A DNA stretch of 64,000 nt from Tissierella sp. Yu-01 (GCF_029537395.1 NZ_CP120677.1:1426001-1490000); one strand, 5' to 3'. Positions 31,763 to 42,005 are shown, counted from the stretch's first letter. A program made the numbers and translations. The notes: generated from the sequence alone by a model not told the origin.

Positions 31763-33556
31763 ATGAAGGAATTTAAAAAGTTGTTGCAATTTGCTGATGG
31801 ATATAAGTTTATGTATCTATTAGGAATGATAACAATTGTAATTTCACAGATTTTTAATACTATAGGTCCACTGATTATTAGTAATACAGTAGATTCTATA
31901 GTAGGCTCAGAACCAATATCTTCTAAGTTGTTTCAGTACTTAGTTAATGTCTTAGGAGGTAAAAGTTTTTTAGCAAATAACTTATGGATAATGGGCTTAA
32001 TAATAGTTCTAAACACTGGACTTAGAGGAGTCTTCTTATATTTTAAAAATACTCTTTCCAGCAAATCATCTGAAAATATTGCAATGAGAATTAGAAATAA
32101 ATTATATGATCATATTCAAAGATTACCATATGAATATCATGTTAAGGCAGAAACAGGGGAACTTATACAAAAATGTACCTCAGATGTGGATACCATAAGA
32201 AAATTTTTGGCTATTCAACTTGTAGAGGTTTCTGGTTCGCTGTTTATGCTGTTCTTTATACTTTATATAATGATGACACTAAACAAGAAAATGGTCCTTA
32301 TATCATTTGTATTGGTGCCATTTATATTTAGCTTTGCATTCATCTTCTTTAAAAGAGTACAGAGGGATTTTGAAAAAGCAGATGAATCTGAGGCAAGTTT
32401 ATCAACAACATTACAGGAAAATCTTACAGGAATAAGAGTAGTTAAAGCCTTTGCAAGAGAAAAACATGAAATGGATAAGTTTGAAGTAAGAAATACTGAT
32501 TACAGAAATAAGGTCAATAAACTTATTCTAAACCTTGCAATGTATTGGTCCATATCAGATTTCTTCAGTATAATCCAAGTTGCTCTTGTGATTATTATTG
32601 GAAGCCATTTTGTTATAATAAATGAAATGTCCTTAGGAACATTAATAGCATTTGTAAGTTATGTAAATATGATGATCTGGCCTATTAGACAATTGGGTAG
32701 AACCCTGACTGATATGGGTAAAGCTACTGTATCTATTAAAAGAATTGACGAGATATTAGTAGAACCTATCGAAATAATAAAAGAAACTGGTGAAACTCCT
32801 AATATATATGGAAATATTGATTTTACAAATGTATCCTTTAGTTACGAAAAGGATTCACCTGTGTTAAAGGATATATCCTTTAGTGTCAAGGCCGGTCAAA
32901 CTATTGCAATTATAGGATCAACTGGTTCAGGAAAAAGCTCTTTAGTTCATTTATTGCCAAGATTATATGAATACGATAGTGGCTCAATTAAAATTGATGG
33001 AATAGAGCTAAATACAATAGATAAATATTGGATTAGGAAAAATGTGGGATTAGTGCTTCAAGAGCCTTTCCTTTATGCAAAGACTATCAAGGAAAATATT
33101 AAGCTAACAGATCCCACAATGGTAGATGATAGGGTTTTTGAGGCTGCGAAAGTTGCATCAATACATGATGATATAGTTTCCTTTGAATATCAGTATGAAA
33201 CAGTTGTAGGTGAAAGAGGTGTATCTTTATCAGGTGGTCAAAAACAAAGAATGGCCATAGCAAGGACTATCATAAATGAATGTCCCATAGTTGTATTCGA
33301 TGATTCTCTTTCTGCTGTAGATACCGAAACAGATGTATCCATTAGAAAGGCATTAAATTCTAGAAAAAATAAAGCTACAACAATCATAATATCACATAGA
33401 ATCTCTACTGTTTCTGAAGCTGATAAGATTATTGTAATAGATAAAGGTAAAATAGTTCAAAGTGGCACTCATAAGGATCTAATCAACGAAGAAGGTCTTT
33501 ATAAACGTGTATATAATATTCAATCTTCCTTTGAAGATGATATTGAAATGGAATAG
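31763..33556 (+). CDS. ABC multidrug exporter subunit, BmrC/YheI-like
   Basis: 597 residues: six membrane helices, then an ATPase with Walker A GSTGSGKSS near residue 392 and signature LSGGQKQR. Walker B reads IVVFDDSLSAVD, with Asp in place of the catalytic Glu, so this subunit supplies the degenerate ATP site of a heterodimer, as in TM287/288 and BmrCD. AGGAGGGATATC precedes ATG. The partner gene starts 11 bp downstream. Expression is expected to depend on the leader attenuator. Confidence 0.92.
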   Translation: MKEFKKLLQFADGYKFMYLLGMITIVISQIFNTIGPLIISNTVDSIVGSEPISSKLFQYLVNVLGGKSFLANNLWIMGLIIVLNTGLRGVFLYFKNTLSSKSSENIAMRIRNKLYDHIQRLPYEYHVKAETGELIQKCTSDVDTIRKFLAIQLVEVSGSLFMLFFILYIMMTLNKKMVLISFVLVPFIFSFAFIFFKRVQRDFEKADESEASLSTTLQENLTGIRVVKAFAREKHEMDKFEVRNTDYRNKVNKLILNLAMYWSISDFFSIIQVALVIIIGSHFVIINEMSLGTLIAFVSYVNMMIWPIRQLGRTLTDMGKATVSIKRIDEILVEPIEIIKETGETPNIYGNIDFTNVSFSYEKDSPVLKDISFSVKAGQTIAIIGSTGSGKSSLVHLLPRLYEYDSGSIKIDGIELNTIDKYWIRKNVGLVLQEPFLYAKTIKENIKLTDPTMVDDRVFEAAKVASIHDDIVSFEYQYETVVGERGVSLSGGQKQRMAIARTIINECPIVVFDDSLSAVDTETDVSIRKALNSRKNKATTIIISHRISTVSEADKIIVIDKGKIVQSGTHKDLINEEGLYKRVYNIQSSFEDDIEME

Positions 33557-33567
33557 GTGGTGAATAC

Positions 33568-35385
33568 ATGGAAAAAAATGAGCACATTAATGATAGGATC
33601 AATCTTAGCATTTGGAAGGACTTCTTTAAAATATTGAAGCCATATAAGTTAGATTTTGCTAAACTAATAGCTTTAAATGTATTATTGGGTATTTTAGATA
33701 GCTCCTTTCCTATGTTCTCAAAATACGCCGTAGACAATTTTATTGAGAACAAAAATTTTGAAGGTTTAGGCGTCTATATTGGTATATACTTATTCGCTAT
33801 AGTTCTAATCAGTATTGTAATATATGCATTTATATATATGGCAGGAAAGCTTGAAACCAAAATGGGTTATGATATTAGAAAAATGGGATTTAAAAAATTG
33901 CAAGAGCTTCCACTCTCCTTTTATGACGATAAAGCAGTAGGTTGGCTAATGGCCAGGATGACATCAGATATTAACAGACTATGTGAAACTATATCCTGGG
34001 GTTTAGTTGACTTCTCTTGGGGATTAACCCTGATGACTGGTGTAACAATATACATGATGTTATTAAATTGGAAATTGGCTTTAATAACTCTATCAGTTAT
34101 TCCAGTTTTAGCAGTAATAAGTATTTACTTTCAAAGAAAAATTCTTATTGCACAAAGAGGTGTTAGAAAAGTTAACTCCCAAATAACAGGTGCTTATAAT
34201 GAAGATATACAGGGTGCCAAGACTACAAAAACATTAGTAAGAGAAGATATTAATCTTCAAGAGTTTTCAGCTTTAACTGACTCCTTGAAGGAGAAGTCCA
34301 TTAGGGCAACTGTAATTTCATCGATTTATTTGCCACTAGTTATAGGCTTAGGAAGCATTGGTACAGCATTGGCAATGACCTTTGGAGGTAAGTTTATAAT
34401 ACTTGATATTATCTCCTATGGTACCTTAGTTGCTTTTATATCTTATACTGCACAATTTTTTGAACCAATTAGACAAATGGCAGTTATATTTGCTGAAGTA
34501 CAGGCAGCTCAGGCTTCAGCTGAAAGAGTATTCTCTTTGCTAAATGAGGAAGCTACAATATTTGATAGCGAAGAGGTAATTAAGAAATATGGTGACATAT
34601 TTAAACCGCAAAAAGAAAATTGGCCTGAAATATTAGGTAAAGTTGAATTTAAAAATGTATTCTTCTCATATAAAAATGGTGAAAATGTATTAAATAATTT
34701 CAACCTTGCTGTTAAACCCGGTCAGACAATTGCATTAGTTGGTGAAACTGGCTCTGGCAAATCAACTATAGTAAATCTTTTTTGTAGATTCTATGAGCCT
34801 ACAGAAGGTCAGATTTTAATAGATGGTATAAACTATATGAATATGCCTCAAAACTGGATACATGAAAACTTAGGATATGTACTGCAATCTCCCCACCTAT
34901 TTAGTGGAACCATTAAAGAAAATATAAAATATGGCAAATTAGATGCAACAGATGAGGAAGTAATAGAAGCAAGTAAGCTTGTAGATGCCCATGATTTCAT
35001 AATAAGTATGGAAAAAGGATATGATACAGAAGTTGGCGAAGGTGGGAGTCTGCTTTCCACTGGACAAAAACAACTTATATCATTTGCAAGGGCTATTATA
35101 AGAAAGCCTAAGCTTTTCGTACTAGATGAAGCTACATCCTCAATAGATACTGAAACAGAAAAGATAATACAAGATGCTATTCAAAAGGTACTTGAAGGCA
35201 GAACCAGCTTTGTAATAGCACATAGACTTTCCACTATAAAAAGCTCAGATAAAATATTGGTCATAAGAGATGGCATAATTACTGAATCTGGAACTCATAA
35301 GGAACTTATTAAGAAAAAGGGCTATTATTATAATCTATATACTAACCAGTTTATAGACGAACAAAGCAAGAATGCATTGGGTTAA
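33568..35385 (+). CDS. ABC multidrug exporter subunit, BmrD/YheH-like
   Basis: 605 residues: a membrane domain of six helices (for example IYLFAIVLISIVIYAFIYMA), an extra insertion before the ATPase, Walker A GETGSGKST and Walker B LFVLDEATSSID with the normal Glu. The signature is LSTGQKQ instead of LSGGQ, the mirror change to the partner's Walker B, so one composite site is inactive and one active. It would export drugs or lipophilic compounds with the upstream subunit. A strong terminator follows. Confidence 0.92.
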   Translation: MEKNEHINDRINLSIWKDFFKILKPYKLDFAKLIALNVLLGILDSSFPMFSKYAVDNFIENKNFEGLGVYIGIYLFAIVLISIVIYAFIYMAGKLETKMGYDIRKMGFKKLQELPLSFYDDKAVGWLMARMTSDINRLCETISWGLVDFSWGLTLMTGVTIYMMLLNWKLALITLSVIPVLAVISIYFQRKILIAQRGVRKVNSQITGAYNEDIQGAKTTKTLVREDINLQEFSALTDSLKEKSIRATVISSIYLPLVIGLGSIGTALAMTFGGKFIILDIISYGTLVAFISYTAQFFEPIRQMAVIFAEVQAAQASAERVFSLLNEEATIFDSEEVIKKYGDIFKPQKENWPEILGKVEFKNVFFSYKNGENVLNNFNLAVKPGQTIALVGETGSGKSTIVNLFCRFYEPTEGQILIDGINYMNMPQNWIHENLGYVLQSPHLFSGTIKENIKYGKLDATDEEVIEASKLVDAHDFIISMEKGYDTEVGEGGSLLSTGQKQLISFARAIIRKPKLFVLDEATSSIDTETEKIIQDAIQKVLEGRTSFVIAHRLSTIKSSDKILVIRDGIITESGTHKELIKKKGYYYNLYTNQFIDEQSKNALG

Positions 35386-35397
35386 GTGCAGTAAATA

Positions 35398-35432
35398 AAA
35401 ATCGGTCGGGTTCATAATACCCGACCGATTTT
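35398..35432. terminator. Bidirectional terminator between exporter and permease genes
   Basis: ATCGGTCGGGT and ACCCGACCGAT form an 11-bp GC-rich stem with a 7-nt loop, A-run before and T-run after. It ends the rightward exporter operon and the leftward permease gene. Confidence 0.93.
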
Positions 35433-35433
35433 C

Positions 35434-36828
35434 TTATATCAAAAACATACCTACAATTGTTGTAACTACCAAACCAATAACTACAGGCTTGAAGTTTCTT
35501 CTTGTAAGTTCAAACGGATCCACACCACAGATAGCAGCTACAGGAATTACTGCCCAAGGAATCAATGTTCCTCCTCCTACCCATATGGCTGCAACTTGAC
35601 CTAAAGCCGTTAAGGTCGCTGCGCCACTACCTAGAGCTGTTCCAAATAATTTGGCAACTGAACCTGCCAAGGATATACCAGAGAATCCTGAACCATCAAG
35701 TCCAGTTATTGCACCTACACCTGTTAAAGTAACTGCTCCTACTGTACTATTTAATGGTACTGCATTAGCTAATGCCAGACCCAAATCGTTTACTAATCCT
35801 TGAGATCCTTGTGGCAAATATTCACCTATTACCTGTAAGAATCCACTATCTCCTAAATAGAAAAAAGCTGCTATCGGTATTACAGGACCAAATATTTCAA
35901 ATCCAAATTTAAGACCTTTGACAAGATATTTTGTTATCTCTTCTAGAGCTTTTCCTTTATGAACTAGTATTGAAATTAGGATGAGTATAAATATAGACGT
36001 ACCGCCGATTAGTGCAGTAGCATCTCCGCCTTGTAACTTCAAAGCTGACATTATTAATACATCTAAAGCAAATAGTAGCGGTATTATTATAGCCAGCGAC
36101 TTCTTTACTTTTTCGCTTAAAATATCCTTTAATTCATTATCTTCTTCATTTATAACCAGAGCATTTTTTTCTACCTTTAGAACTCCTTTTTTCATATCCT
36201 TTTTCAATAAAATAAAAGCGGTAATTGTTGTAACAATCCCCATTACTGCAACTAAAGGTACACTTGCTCCTATTACCTCACTTACGGGAATTCCCGCTGC
36301 ATCTGCAGTAAGTTTTGGTGCTCCTTGTATTACAAAGTCACTTGACAATGCTATTCCGTGCCCAAAGAGGTTCATAGCCATAGCTACTCCTAATGCAGGT
36401 AGACCTACCTTTATAGCTATTGGAAGCATCACTGCACCTACAAGAGCTACTGCTGGTGAAGGCCAGAAAAACCAAGATATTATCATCATTAAAATACCTA
36501 TTATCCAGTAAGCCAGTGTTGGAGTCTTAATAAACTTTGCGAAGGGAGAAATCATAATTTCGTTAATTCCACTTTTGCCCAATATAGTGCTCATAGCAAC
36601 TATTACTGATATGATTAGAATAGTTCCCAATAGTTCTGTTATTGCGAATATGAAGCTGTTAAATATGGTCATAACTCCAGTTGAAACAGAGTTTGTAGCT
36701 ACTAGTGCCAATAGGAAAATACCTGCAATACAAACCAATGTTGTATCTCTTTTCCTTATCATTACGACTAAAATTAGTAGCGTAAAGACTAGAAAAATGT
36801 AATGCAATGCACTTAACTCAACGCCCAT
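35434..36828 (-). CDS. Predicted carboxylate/ion permease, substrate unknown
   Basis: 464 residues with about 12 membrane helices and a hydrophilic loop near 215-245. The re-entrant-type Gly/Pro-rich segments (FFWPSPAVALVGAVMLP, GHGIALSSDFVIQGAPKL, IWVGGGTLIPWAVIPV) recall the GntP/DcuC-like ion transporter superfamily. The gene is monocistronic, with a terminator just after the stop. No neighbouring enzyme points to a substrate. GGAGGGATTTT precedes ATG. Confidence 0.65.
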   Translation of the reverse strand: MGVELSALHYIFLVFTLLILVVMIRKRDTTLVCIAGIFLLALVATNSVSTGVMTIFNSFIFAITELLGTILIISVIVAMSTILGKSGINEIMISPFAKFIKTPTLAYWIIGILMMIISWFFWPSPAVALVGAVMLPIAIKVGLPALGVAMAMNLFGHGIALSSDFVIQGAPKLTADAAGIPVSEVIGASVPLVAVMGIVTTITAFILLKKDMKKGVLKVEKNALVINEEDNELKDILSEKVKKSLAIIIPLLFALDVLIMSALKLQGGDATALIGGTSIFILILISILVHKGKALEEITKYLVKGLKFGFEIFGPVIPIAAFFYLGDSGFLQVIGEYLPQGSQGLVNDLGLALANAVPLNSTVGAVTLTGVGAITGLDGSGFSGISLAGSVAKLFGTALGSGAATLTALGQVAAIWVGGGTLIPWAVIPVAAICGVDPFELTRRNFKPVVIGLVVTTIVGMFLI

Positions 36829-36923
36829 AAAATCCCTCCTAGAAAATAATCGTACTTTAGAATATGCTAAGAGAGAGAATATGGTTATTCTTTAATTGTT
36901 GCTGTCATTCTGTAAGCTTAGAT

Positions 36924-38020
36924 TTATTGCTTATGTTTTTGGATCAGAATAGTAGCGATAAAGGCTGTTATTGGAATAGTAAGTATTAGTCCTATACTGC
37001 CTGATAATGACCTAATTACCTCTGTAGCTATGATGTCTAAATTCATAACCTCTATTAAATTGGCTTCATATCCCATAATAGCAATAAAAGAGGAATAGAG
37101 GAACCAGTGTATGCTAGAATTAATGTATTGGTCATAGTACCCATTACATCCTTGCCTACATTCATACCAGATTTAAATAATTCTTTTCTAGAAAGGCTAT
37201 TATTTGCATTATGTATTTCTTCTATAGATGATGATATAGACATTCCAACATCCATTACTGCCCCTAAAGAACCTAATATTATTCCCGCAAAAAGTAGACT
37301 TTTAAAATCAAATTCTATACCTTGGGGTAAATACATCAGCATAGTTGCTTCTTCAGCACTTAATCCAGTTAAGTGTATTTTTAGTCCAACATAATATGAT
37401 ATCAATCCTGCTATTATAACTCCTGAGGAAGTTCCTATTATGGCGGCTACACTTTTAGTATTGACACCTGATACTATAAACATAGTAATAATTGTAACTC
37501 CTATTGAAATTAGTATGGACATAGATATAGGATCTGCACCTTTTAGTAGCTGGGGCAGAAATATATAAAATACAGCTCCCATTGTTATAGTTAATGATAT
37601 AATTGCCTTTAGTCCCTTTATCCTTCCAATTACAAGAATTATTACCATAAATAAAATGGCTAGATATAATATATAGTCAGTCCTTTGAAAATCAGTTATA
37701 TATACATCATGACTTCCATCTGGAAGTTCTTCGATCATTATAATTACCTTGTCCCCTTTTTCTACAAAAAAGTTATAGGCTTCATTATCTGATAGATGAT
37801 TTTCTATCTCTATTATTTGATCTTTATATATCCCGCTAATAATCTTTAGTTTCACATCTTGAATCCTAATACTTTCATATAAATCTTCCCTTTGTTCTGC
37901 TTCCCCTACCTCGAGAACTAGAGCCTTTGCCATCAATGTCTCCACATACTCTTCTTGTGCTAAAACCATAGAATTACTCAAAATTAATATTAACACAAGA
38001 ATTGATATTAGTTTTTTCAT
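36924..38020 (-). pseudogene. YibE/F family membrane protein, frameshifted near the 3' end
   Basis: The first frame (37055-38020, 321 residues) has a signal peptide, an OB-like external domain (VKLKIISGIYKDQIIEIENH) and membrane helices of the YibE/F family. It ends abruptly as LLLLLWDMKPI. The missing end is present in another frame directly after (MGYEANLIEVMNLDIIATEV to ILIQKHKQ, stop at 36924). Adding one base in the T-run near 37,090 would give one protein of about 365 residues. It may be a true mutation, a sequencing error, or slippage. The role of YibE/F proteins is unknown. Confidence 0.85.
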
Positions 38021-38145
38021 AGTCTCCTCCTAAGATAAAAATCCTTTAGGACATTATATCATATTAATTTTATTATGAGAAAATTTACGGACTAGAGTTG
38101 AGGCTAAATGCTTTAAAATTTACCAGAAGATTATGGTTATTAGTA

Positions 38146-38754
38146 TCACTTAACTCTAGAAACTATCATTCGGAAAAATAAATAGCCCATTAAGAACCCA
38201 CCGATAACATCAGTTGGCCAATGTACTCCAAGATATATTCTGCTAATTCCCATAAGAACTACTGCTATTATTGCTATAGTGTATATAATTTTCTCATTAC
38301 TTTTAAATTTAGTGTTTTTACATAAGAGATAAGCAAAAGTTAAATACATACTCATTGAAACCATGGAATGCCCACTTGGATAACTTAATCCGCCCTGTTC
38401 TACTAAAAAGAAATCCAAAGGTCTTGTACGGTTAATTAGAAGCTTTAAAACGTAATTCACAACCCAGCACCCTAATGATGATAGTATTAAAAGTTTTGAG
38501 ACATAATATTTCTTTTTTATTAATGAATAAATAAATGCTATTCCCACTACTGGAAATAAGAAAGCACCTGAACCAATAAATGAAATAAACTTCATAATGG
38601 AAAAAATCATAGAATTTGAATCTTTATGCAAAAACTCCAAAATAGCAACATCAAACAAAATTCCCTCTGATGAATTTCTAACCATTAAAGCCATTATGAC
38701 AAATATTGCTAAAGCTGTTATTGAAAATAATATATTATATTTTTGGGTTTTCAT
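38146..38754 (-). CDS. PAP2 family membrane phosphatase
   Basis: 202 residues with about six membrane helices. The three PAP2 motifs are present: KLLINRTRP near 109, YPSGHSMVS near 125, and SRIYLGVHWPTDVIGG near 173, with the catalytic His pair. It dephosphorylates lipid phosphates, possibly undecaprenyl pyrophosphate. Monocistronic, convergent in spacing to the ribose operon end. Confidence 0.92.
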   Translation of the reverse strand: MKTQKYNILFSITALAIFVIMALMVRNSSEGILFDVAILEFLHKDSNSMIFSIMKFISFIGSGAFLFPVVGIAFIYSLIKKKYYVSKLLILSSLGCWVVNYVLKLLINRTRPLDFFLVEQGGLSYPSGHSMVSMSMYLTFAYLLCKNTKFKSNEKIIYTIAIIAVVLMGISRIYLGVHWPTDVIGGFLMGYLFFRMIVSRVK

Positions 38755-38830
38755 ATTACACCACCTTATAAATTAGATTATTTCAGATTACACAATCTAT
38801 TATACAACGTTTCATTAGCAAAATAAAAAT

Positions 38831-38856
38831 GAAAAAGTCGCTTTAGCGACTTTTTC
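38831..38856 (-). terminator. Terminator of the ribose operon
   Basis: GAAAAAGTCGC and GCGACTTTTTC form a perfect hairpin 13 bp after the rbsB stop, with T-rich sequence following on the minus strand. Confidence 0.92.
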
Positions 38857-38868
38857 ATGATAGTTTTA

Positions 38869-39819
38869 TTATTTAGTTACTAACTTTAAATCAACTGGGA
38901 TACTATTCTCAATTGATTCACCTTGTAATACTTTTAATGCTGCTTCTACACCCATTTCACCAATTAATTCTGGTTGTTGAGCTACTGTAGCTGCCATATC
39001 TCCAGCTTCTACTGCTGCTACTGCATCATCAGTCGCATCAAATCCTACAACTAGTATATCTCTTCCACTTGCTTTAATTGCTTCTAAAGCACCTAATGCC
39101 ATCTCATCATTATGAGCAAATACAGCATCTATTTCTGGCTGTGATTGAAGTATGTTTTCCATTACTTCTAATCCCTTTACCCTATCAAAGTCAGCAGTTT
39201 GTTTTGCTACTACTTCTATATCTGTACCTTCAATAGCCTCGTTAAATCCTTCTCCTCTTTCTCTAGCAGCATTTGTACCTGCTATACCTTCTAACTCTAC
39301 AACTTTACCTGCACCACCAAGTTGTTCAATTATAAATTCTCCTGCCATTTTTCCACCAGCAATATTATCTGATGCTATATAGGATAATACTTCTCCGCCA
39401 TTTGAAGATCTATCTACGGTAATTACAGGTATACCGGCATCGTTGGCTGCAATAACACTATTTACTATAGCATCTGAATCAGTTGGGTTAACTAATATTA
39501 AATCAACACCTCTTGTTATTAGGTCTTCCATATTAGCAGCTGCCTTTGCTGAGTCATCTTGTGAGTCTAATACTATTAACTCTATTCCTAATTGATTTGC
39601 TTTTGCTTCTGCACCATCTTTTAATGTTACAAAGAATGGATTTGTTTGAGTTGAAATTACAAATCCTACTGTAAACCCTTCATCGTCGGCAGGTGTTTCT
39701 GCTGGAGTTTCTGCTGGAGTACTACCTGTATTGTCTTTCCCATCTGTTCCTGTTGTACCACATGCTACTAAAGAAATACTTAATACAAAAACTAATAGTA
39801 ACGCTAATATTTTCTTCAT
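38869..39819 (-). CDS. rbsB: Ribose ABC transporter substrate-binding lipoprotein
   Basis: 316 residues. The signal peptide MKKILALLLVFVLSISLVAC ends in a lipobox, so the protein is a lipid-anchored binding protein on the cell surface. A linker rich in Thr/Pro/Glu follows. The periplasmic-binding type 1 fold has GFVISTQTNPFFVTLKDGAE, LILVNPTDSDAI, ITVDRSSNGG and VFAHNDEMALGA. It delivers ribose to RbsAC. It is the last gene of the operon. Confidence 0.95.
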   Translation of the reverse strand: MKKILALLLVFVLSISLVACGTTGTDGKDNTGSTPAETPAETPADDEGFTVGFVISTQTNPFFVTLKDGAEAKANQLGIELIVLDSQDDSAKAAANMEDLITRGVDLILVNPTDSDAIVNSVIAANDAGIPVITVDRSSNGGEVLSYIASDNIAGGKMAGEFIIEQLGGAGKVVELEGIAGTNAARERGEGFNEAIEGTDIEVVAKQTADFDRVKGLEVMENILQSQPEIDAVFAHNDEMALGALEAIKASGRDILVVGFDATDDAVAAVEAGDMAATVAQQPELIGEMGVEAALKVLQGESIENSIPVDLKLVTK

Positions 39820-39846
39820 TTTTAATCCCCCTCTAAATTAATTTTT

Positions 39847-40593
39847 TTATATTTTCTTACATAGCCATTTGGCTATATTGGAAAACAAAGTATTATAGGA
39901 TTCCCATTGTAGAAATTCTGGAGATCCCCAATGCGGTGAAATATCACTGGCAAAAGCAAAGGTTCTTCCTTCACCATAATCTCTACCAGCCATAAATATA
40001 TGATCATTACATTTTGCTATTACATACTTAGGATCTAATTCAAACAGCATATTGTAACCTAAAAAATGAGGCCATTCCTTTGAAACCCCGTCTAACACTG
40101 GATGTGATTCATCTACTATCGTAGGATATACTCCTTCAGGAGCTTCGAATCTATCGTCTGATTCCATCATCCTTATTGGTAATATTTCTGCAATGGCTGT
40201 GTGAGCGTATTTTGCCTTTCCATCTATCCCTTGAAAAGTCATATATCCTCCCATCATTGCAAAGCCACCACCATTTTCTACAAATTCTTTTACTAATTGG
40301 AGTCTATTTGGCATTTTTTTACCTCTGCCGAATACATCTTCCGTTAGTAAAAGGGTATTGCTACCAATATCACTAAATATGATAACATCGTATTTTTGCA
40401 TTTGTTCTAATGTCGTTGGAAATTCATTTGCTGCTATATGACATGGCATATAATCTACTTCAAATTTCCCAATTTCCAATGCTTGGATTAACCATTTACC
40501 TCCCTCACCATATTTAGTTTCTGTAAACTGATCAAACCCTTTAATATGGGTTGAATTAATTACCCAGGATTCTCCTACTAATAAGACTTTCAT
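39847..40593 (-). CDS. Class I amidotransferase-like protein in the ribose operon
   Basis: 248 residues. It has a flavodoxin-like/amidotransferase fold (VLLVGESWVINS, YDVIIFSDIGSNTLLL, FVENGGGFAMMGGYMTFQG, MAGRDYGEGRTFAFASDISPHW). The Cys nucleophile expected in GGG-x-C-G of true amidotransferases is absent (GGYM), so it is probably not a glutaminase. Proteins of this type have no set function. It is placed between rbsD and rbsB and probably acts on a sugar-related step. Confidence 0.7.
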   Translation of the reverse strand: MKVLLVGESWVINSTHIKGFDQFTETKYGEGGKWLIQALEIGKFEVDYMPCHIAANEFPTTLEQMQKYDVIIFSDIGSNTLLLTEDVFGRGKKMPNRLQLVKEFVENGGGFAMMGGYMTFQGIDGKAKYAHTAIAEILPIRMMESDDRFEAPEGVYPTIVDESHPVLDGVSKEWPHFLGYNMLFELDPKYVIAKCNDHIFMAGRDYGEGRTFAFASDISPHWGSPEFLQWESYNTLFSNIAKWLCKKI

Positions 40594-40640
40594 TTCATCT
40601 CCTCCCTACATTTTATTACAGCTTTACACTAAAAATTTTA

Positions 40641-41039
40641 TTAAAATAATACTCCTGACTTAAGGATTATATTTGTATAAGGAGTAAACTCACCAGTTCT
40701 AATTACTGCTTTACAACCTTTAGATAATTCCTTTAATTCTTCATGAGGAATCTCATTTAGTTTAAATTGGCCATTTAATACTTCTTCTAATTCTTTTCTC
40801 ATATGTGGACTTACTTCATTCATTTCAGTATCTATAAATCCTTCCTCTACACTTAGTTCGCTTAATATTGCCTTTAGTACTTGGAAGAAACTTGGAACTC
40901 CATTTACTACAGCTAAGTCAATTAATTGAACCCCCTTTGGCACAGGCATCCCAGCATCACCAATTAGAATAGTGTCATTATGAGCCATTTCTGCAATTAA
41001 TTTTGATAAATCCCCATGCAAAAGACCTATCTTCTTCAT
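40641..41039 (-). CDS. rbsD: D-ribose pyranase
   Basis: 132 residues, normal length. The conserved LLHGDLSKLIAEMAHNDTIL and GDAGMPVPKGVQLIDLAV hold the active His and Asp. It converts the beta-pyran to the furan form of ribose for RbsK. It follows rbsC by 15 bp in the operon. Confidence 0.95.
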   Translation of the reverse strand: MKKIGLLHGDLSKLIAEMAHNDTILIGDAGMPVPKGVQLIDLAVVNGVPSFFQVLKAILSELSVEEGFIDTEMNEVSPHMRKELEEVLNGQFKLNEIPHEELKELSKGCKAVIRTGEFTPYTNIILKSGVLF

Positions 41040-41054
41040 TGTTAATCACTCTCC

Positions 41055-42005
41055 TTAATTAGATTTTTCTTTTCTATCTAACAATACAGCAATTAAAATA
41101 ACTACTGCTTTGGCTATCATCTGATAATAAGACTGTACATCCATTAAGTTTAAAGCATTGTTAAGTATTCCAATGATTAGGGCACCTATTATTGTCCCTA
41201 TAACTGTACCTTGACCTCCTGCCAAGGATGTTCCACCTAAAACTACTGCAGCTATTGCATCTAGTTCATATCCATCTCCTGCAGTTGGTTGAGCCGAAGA
41301 TAGTCTAGATGTAACTATAACTCCAGCAACTGCAGCTAATATGCCACTAATAGTGTATGCTAATATTTTTACCTTGTCTGTATTTACTCCAGACAAAAGA
41401 GAAGCTTCTTCATTTCCACCTACGGCATATATATGTCTTCCAAATTGAGTATGATTCAAAATGTAATAACATATAACAAATACAATTGCCATAATGATTA
41501 TAGGAACTGGTACACCTAATAATTCACCTGTCCCTATCCATCTAAAGACTGATGAGACTTTGTCTCCTGGAACTGCAATAGGCCTTCCATCGGTAAATAC
41601 CATTGTAGCGCCTCTTAAGAGTATCATCATTGCAAGTGTAGCTATAAAGGGCTGAACCTTACCTTTTGTAATAATTATCCCATTAAATATTCCTGAAAAT
41701 GCGCCAATTATCACTGCAACAATTAGAGCTAAAAATATATTACCTCCACCTGCTAGCATGCTTGCTGCTATAGCTCCAGAAAATCCTAAAATAGATCCCA
41801 CAGATAAATCTATACCTGCAGTTAAAATTACAAAAGTCATTCCTGCTGCAATAACTGCATTTATTGATGTTTGTCTAAAGACATTAAATAGATTGCTTTT
41901 AGTTAAAAATCTAGGGCTTAATATGCTAATGATTATTGAGAAAATTATTAAGCCTATTAATGGTCTCATCTTGTTTAATAGCTCTTTATTTTTAGTCTTC
42001 ATCAT
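41055..42005 (-). CDS. rbsC: Ribose ABC transporter permease
   Basis: 316 residues with about ten membrane helices. Typical RbsC/AraH-type segments: TAGIDLSVGSILGFSGAIAA near 65, GGNEEASLLSGVNTDKVK (the loop that contacts RbsA) and VVLGGTSLAGGQGTVIGTII. Overlaps the end of rbsA by 14 bp. Confidence 0.95.
   Translation of the reverse strand: MMKTKNKELLNKMRPLIGLIIFSIIISILSPRFLTKSNLFNVFRQTSINAVIAAGMTFVILTAGIDLSVGSILGFSGAIAASMLAGGGNIFLALIVAVIIGAFSGIFNGIIITKGKVQPFIATLAMMILLRGATMVFTDGRPIAVPGDKVSSVFRWIGTGELLGVPVPIIIMAIVFVICYYILNHTQFGRHIYAVGGNEEASLLSGVNTDKVKILAYTISGILAAVAGVIVTSRLSSAQPTAGDGYELDAIAAVVLGGTSLAGGQGTVIGTIIGALIIGILNNALNLMDVQSYYQMIAKAVVILIAVLLDRKEKSN

Noticed and set aside
35981-36511. 176-residue plus-strand frame opposite the permease gene
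   Set aside because: It is the mirror of a membrane protein gene with low-complexity content, no start signal and no family match.
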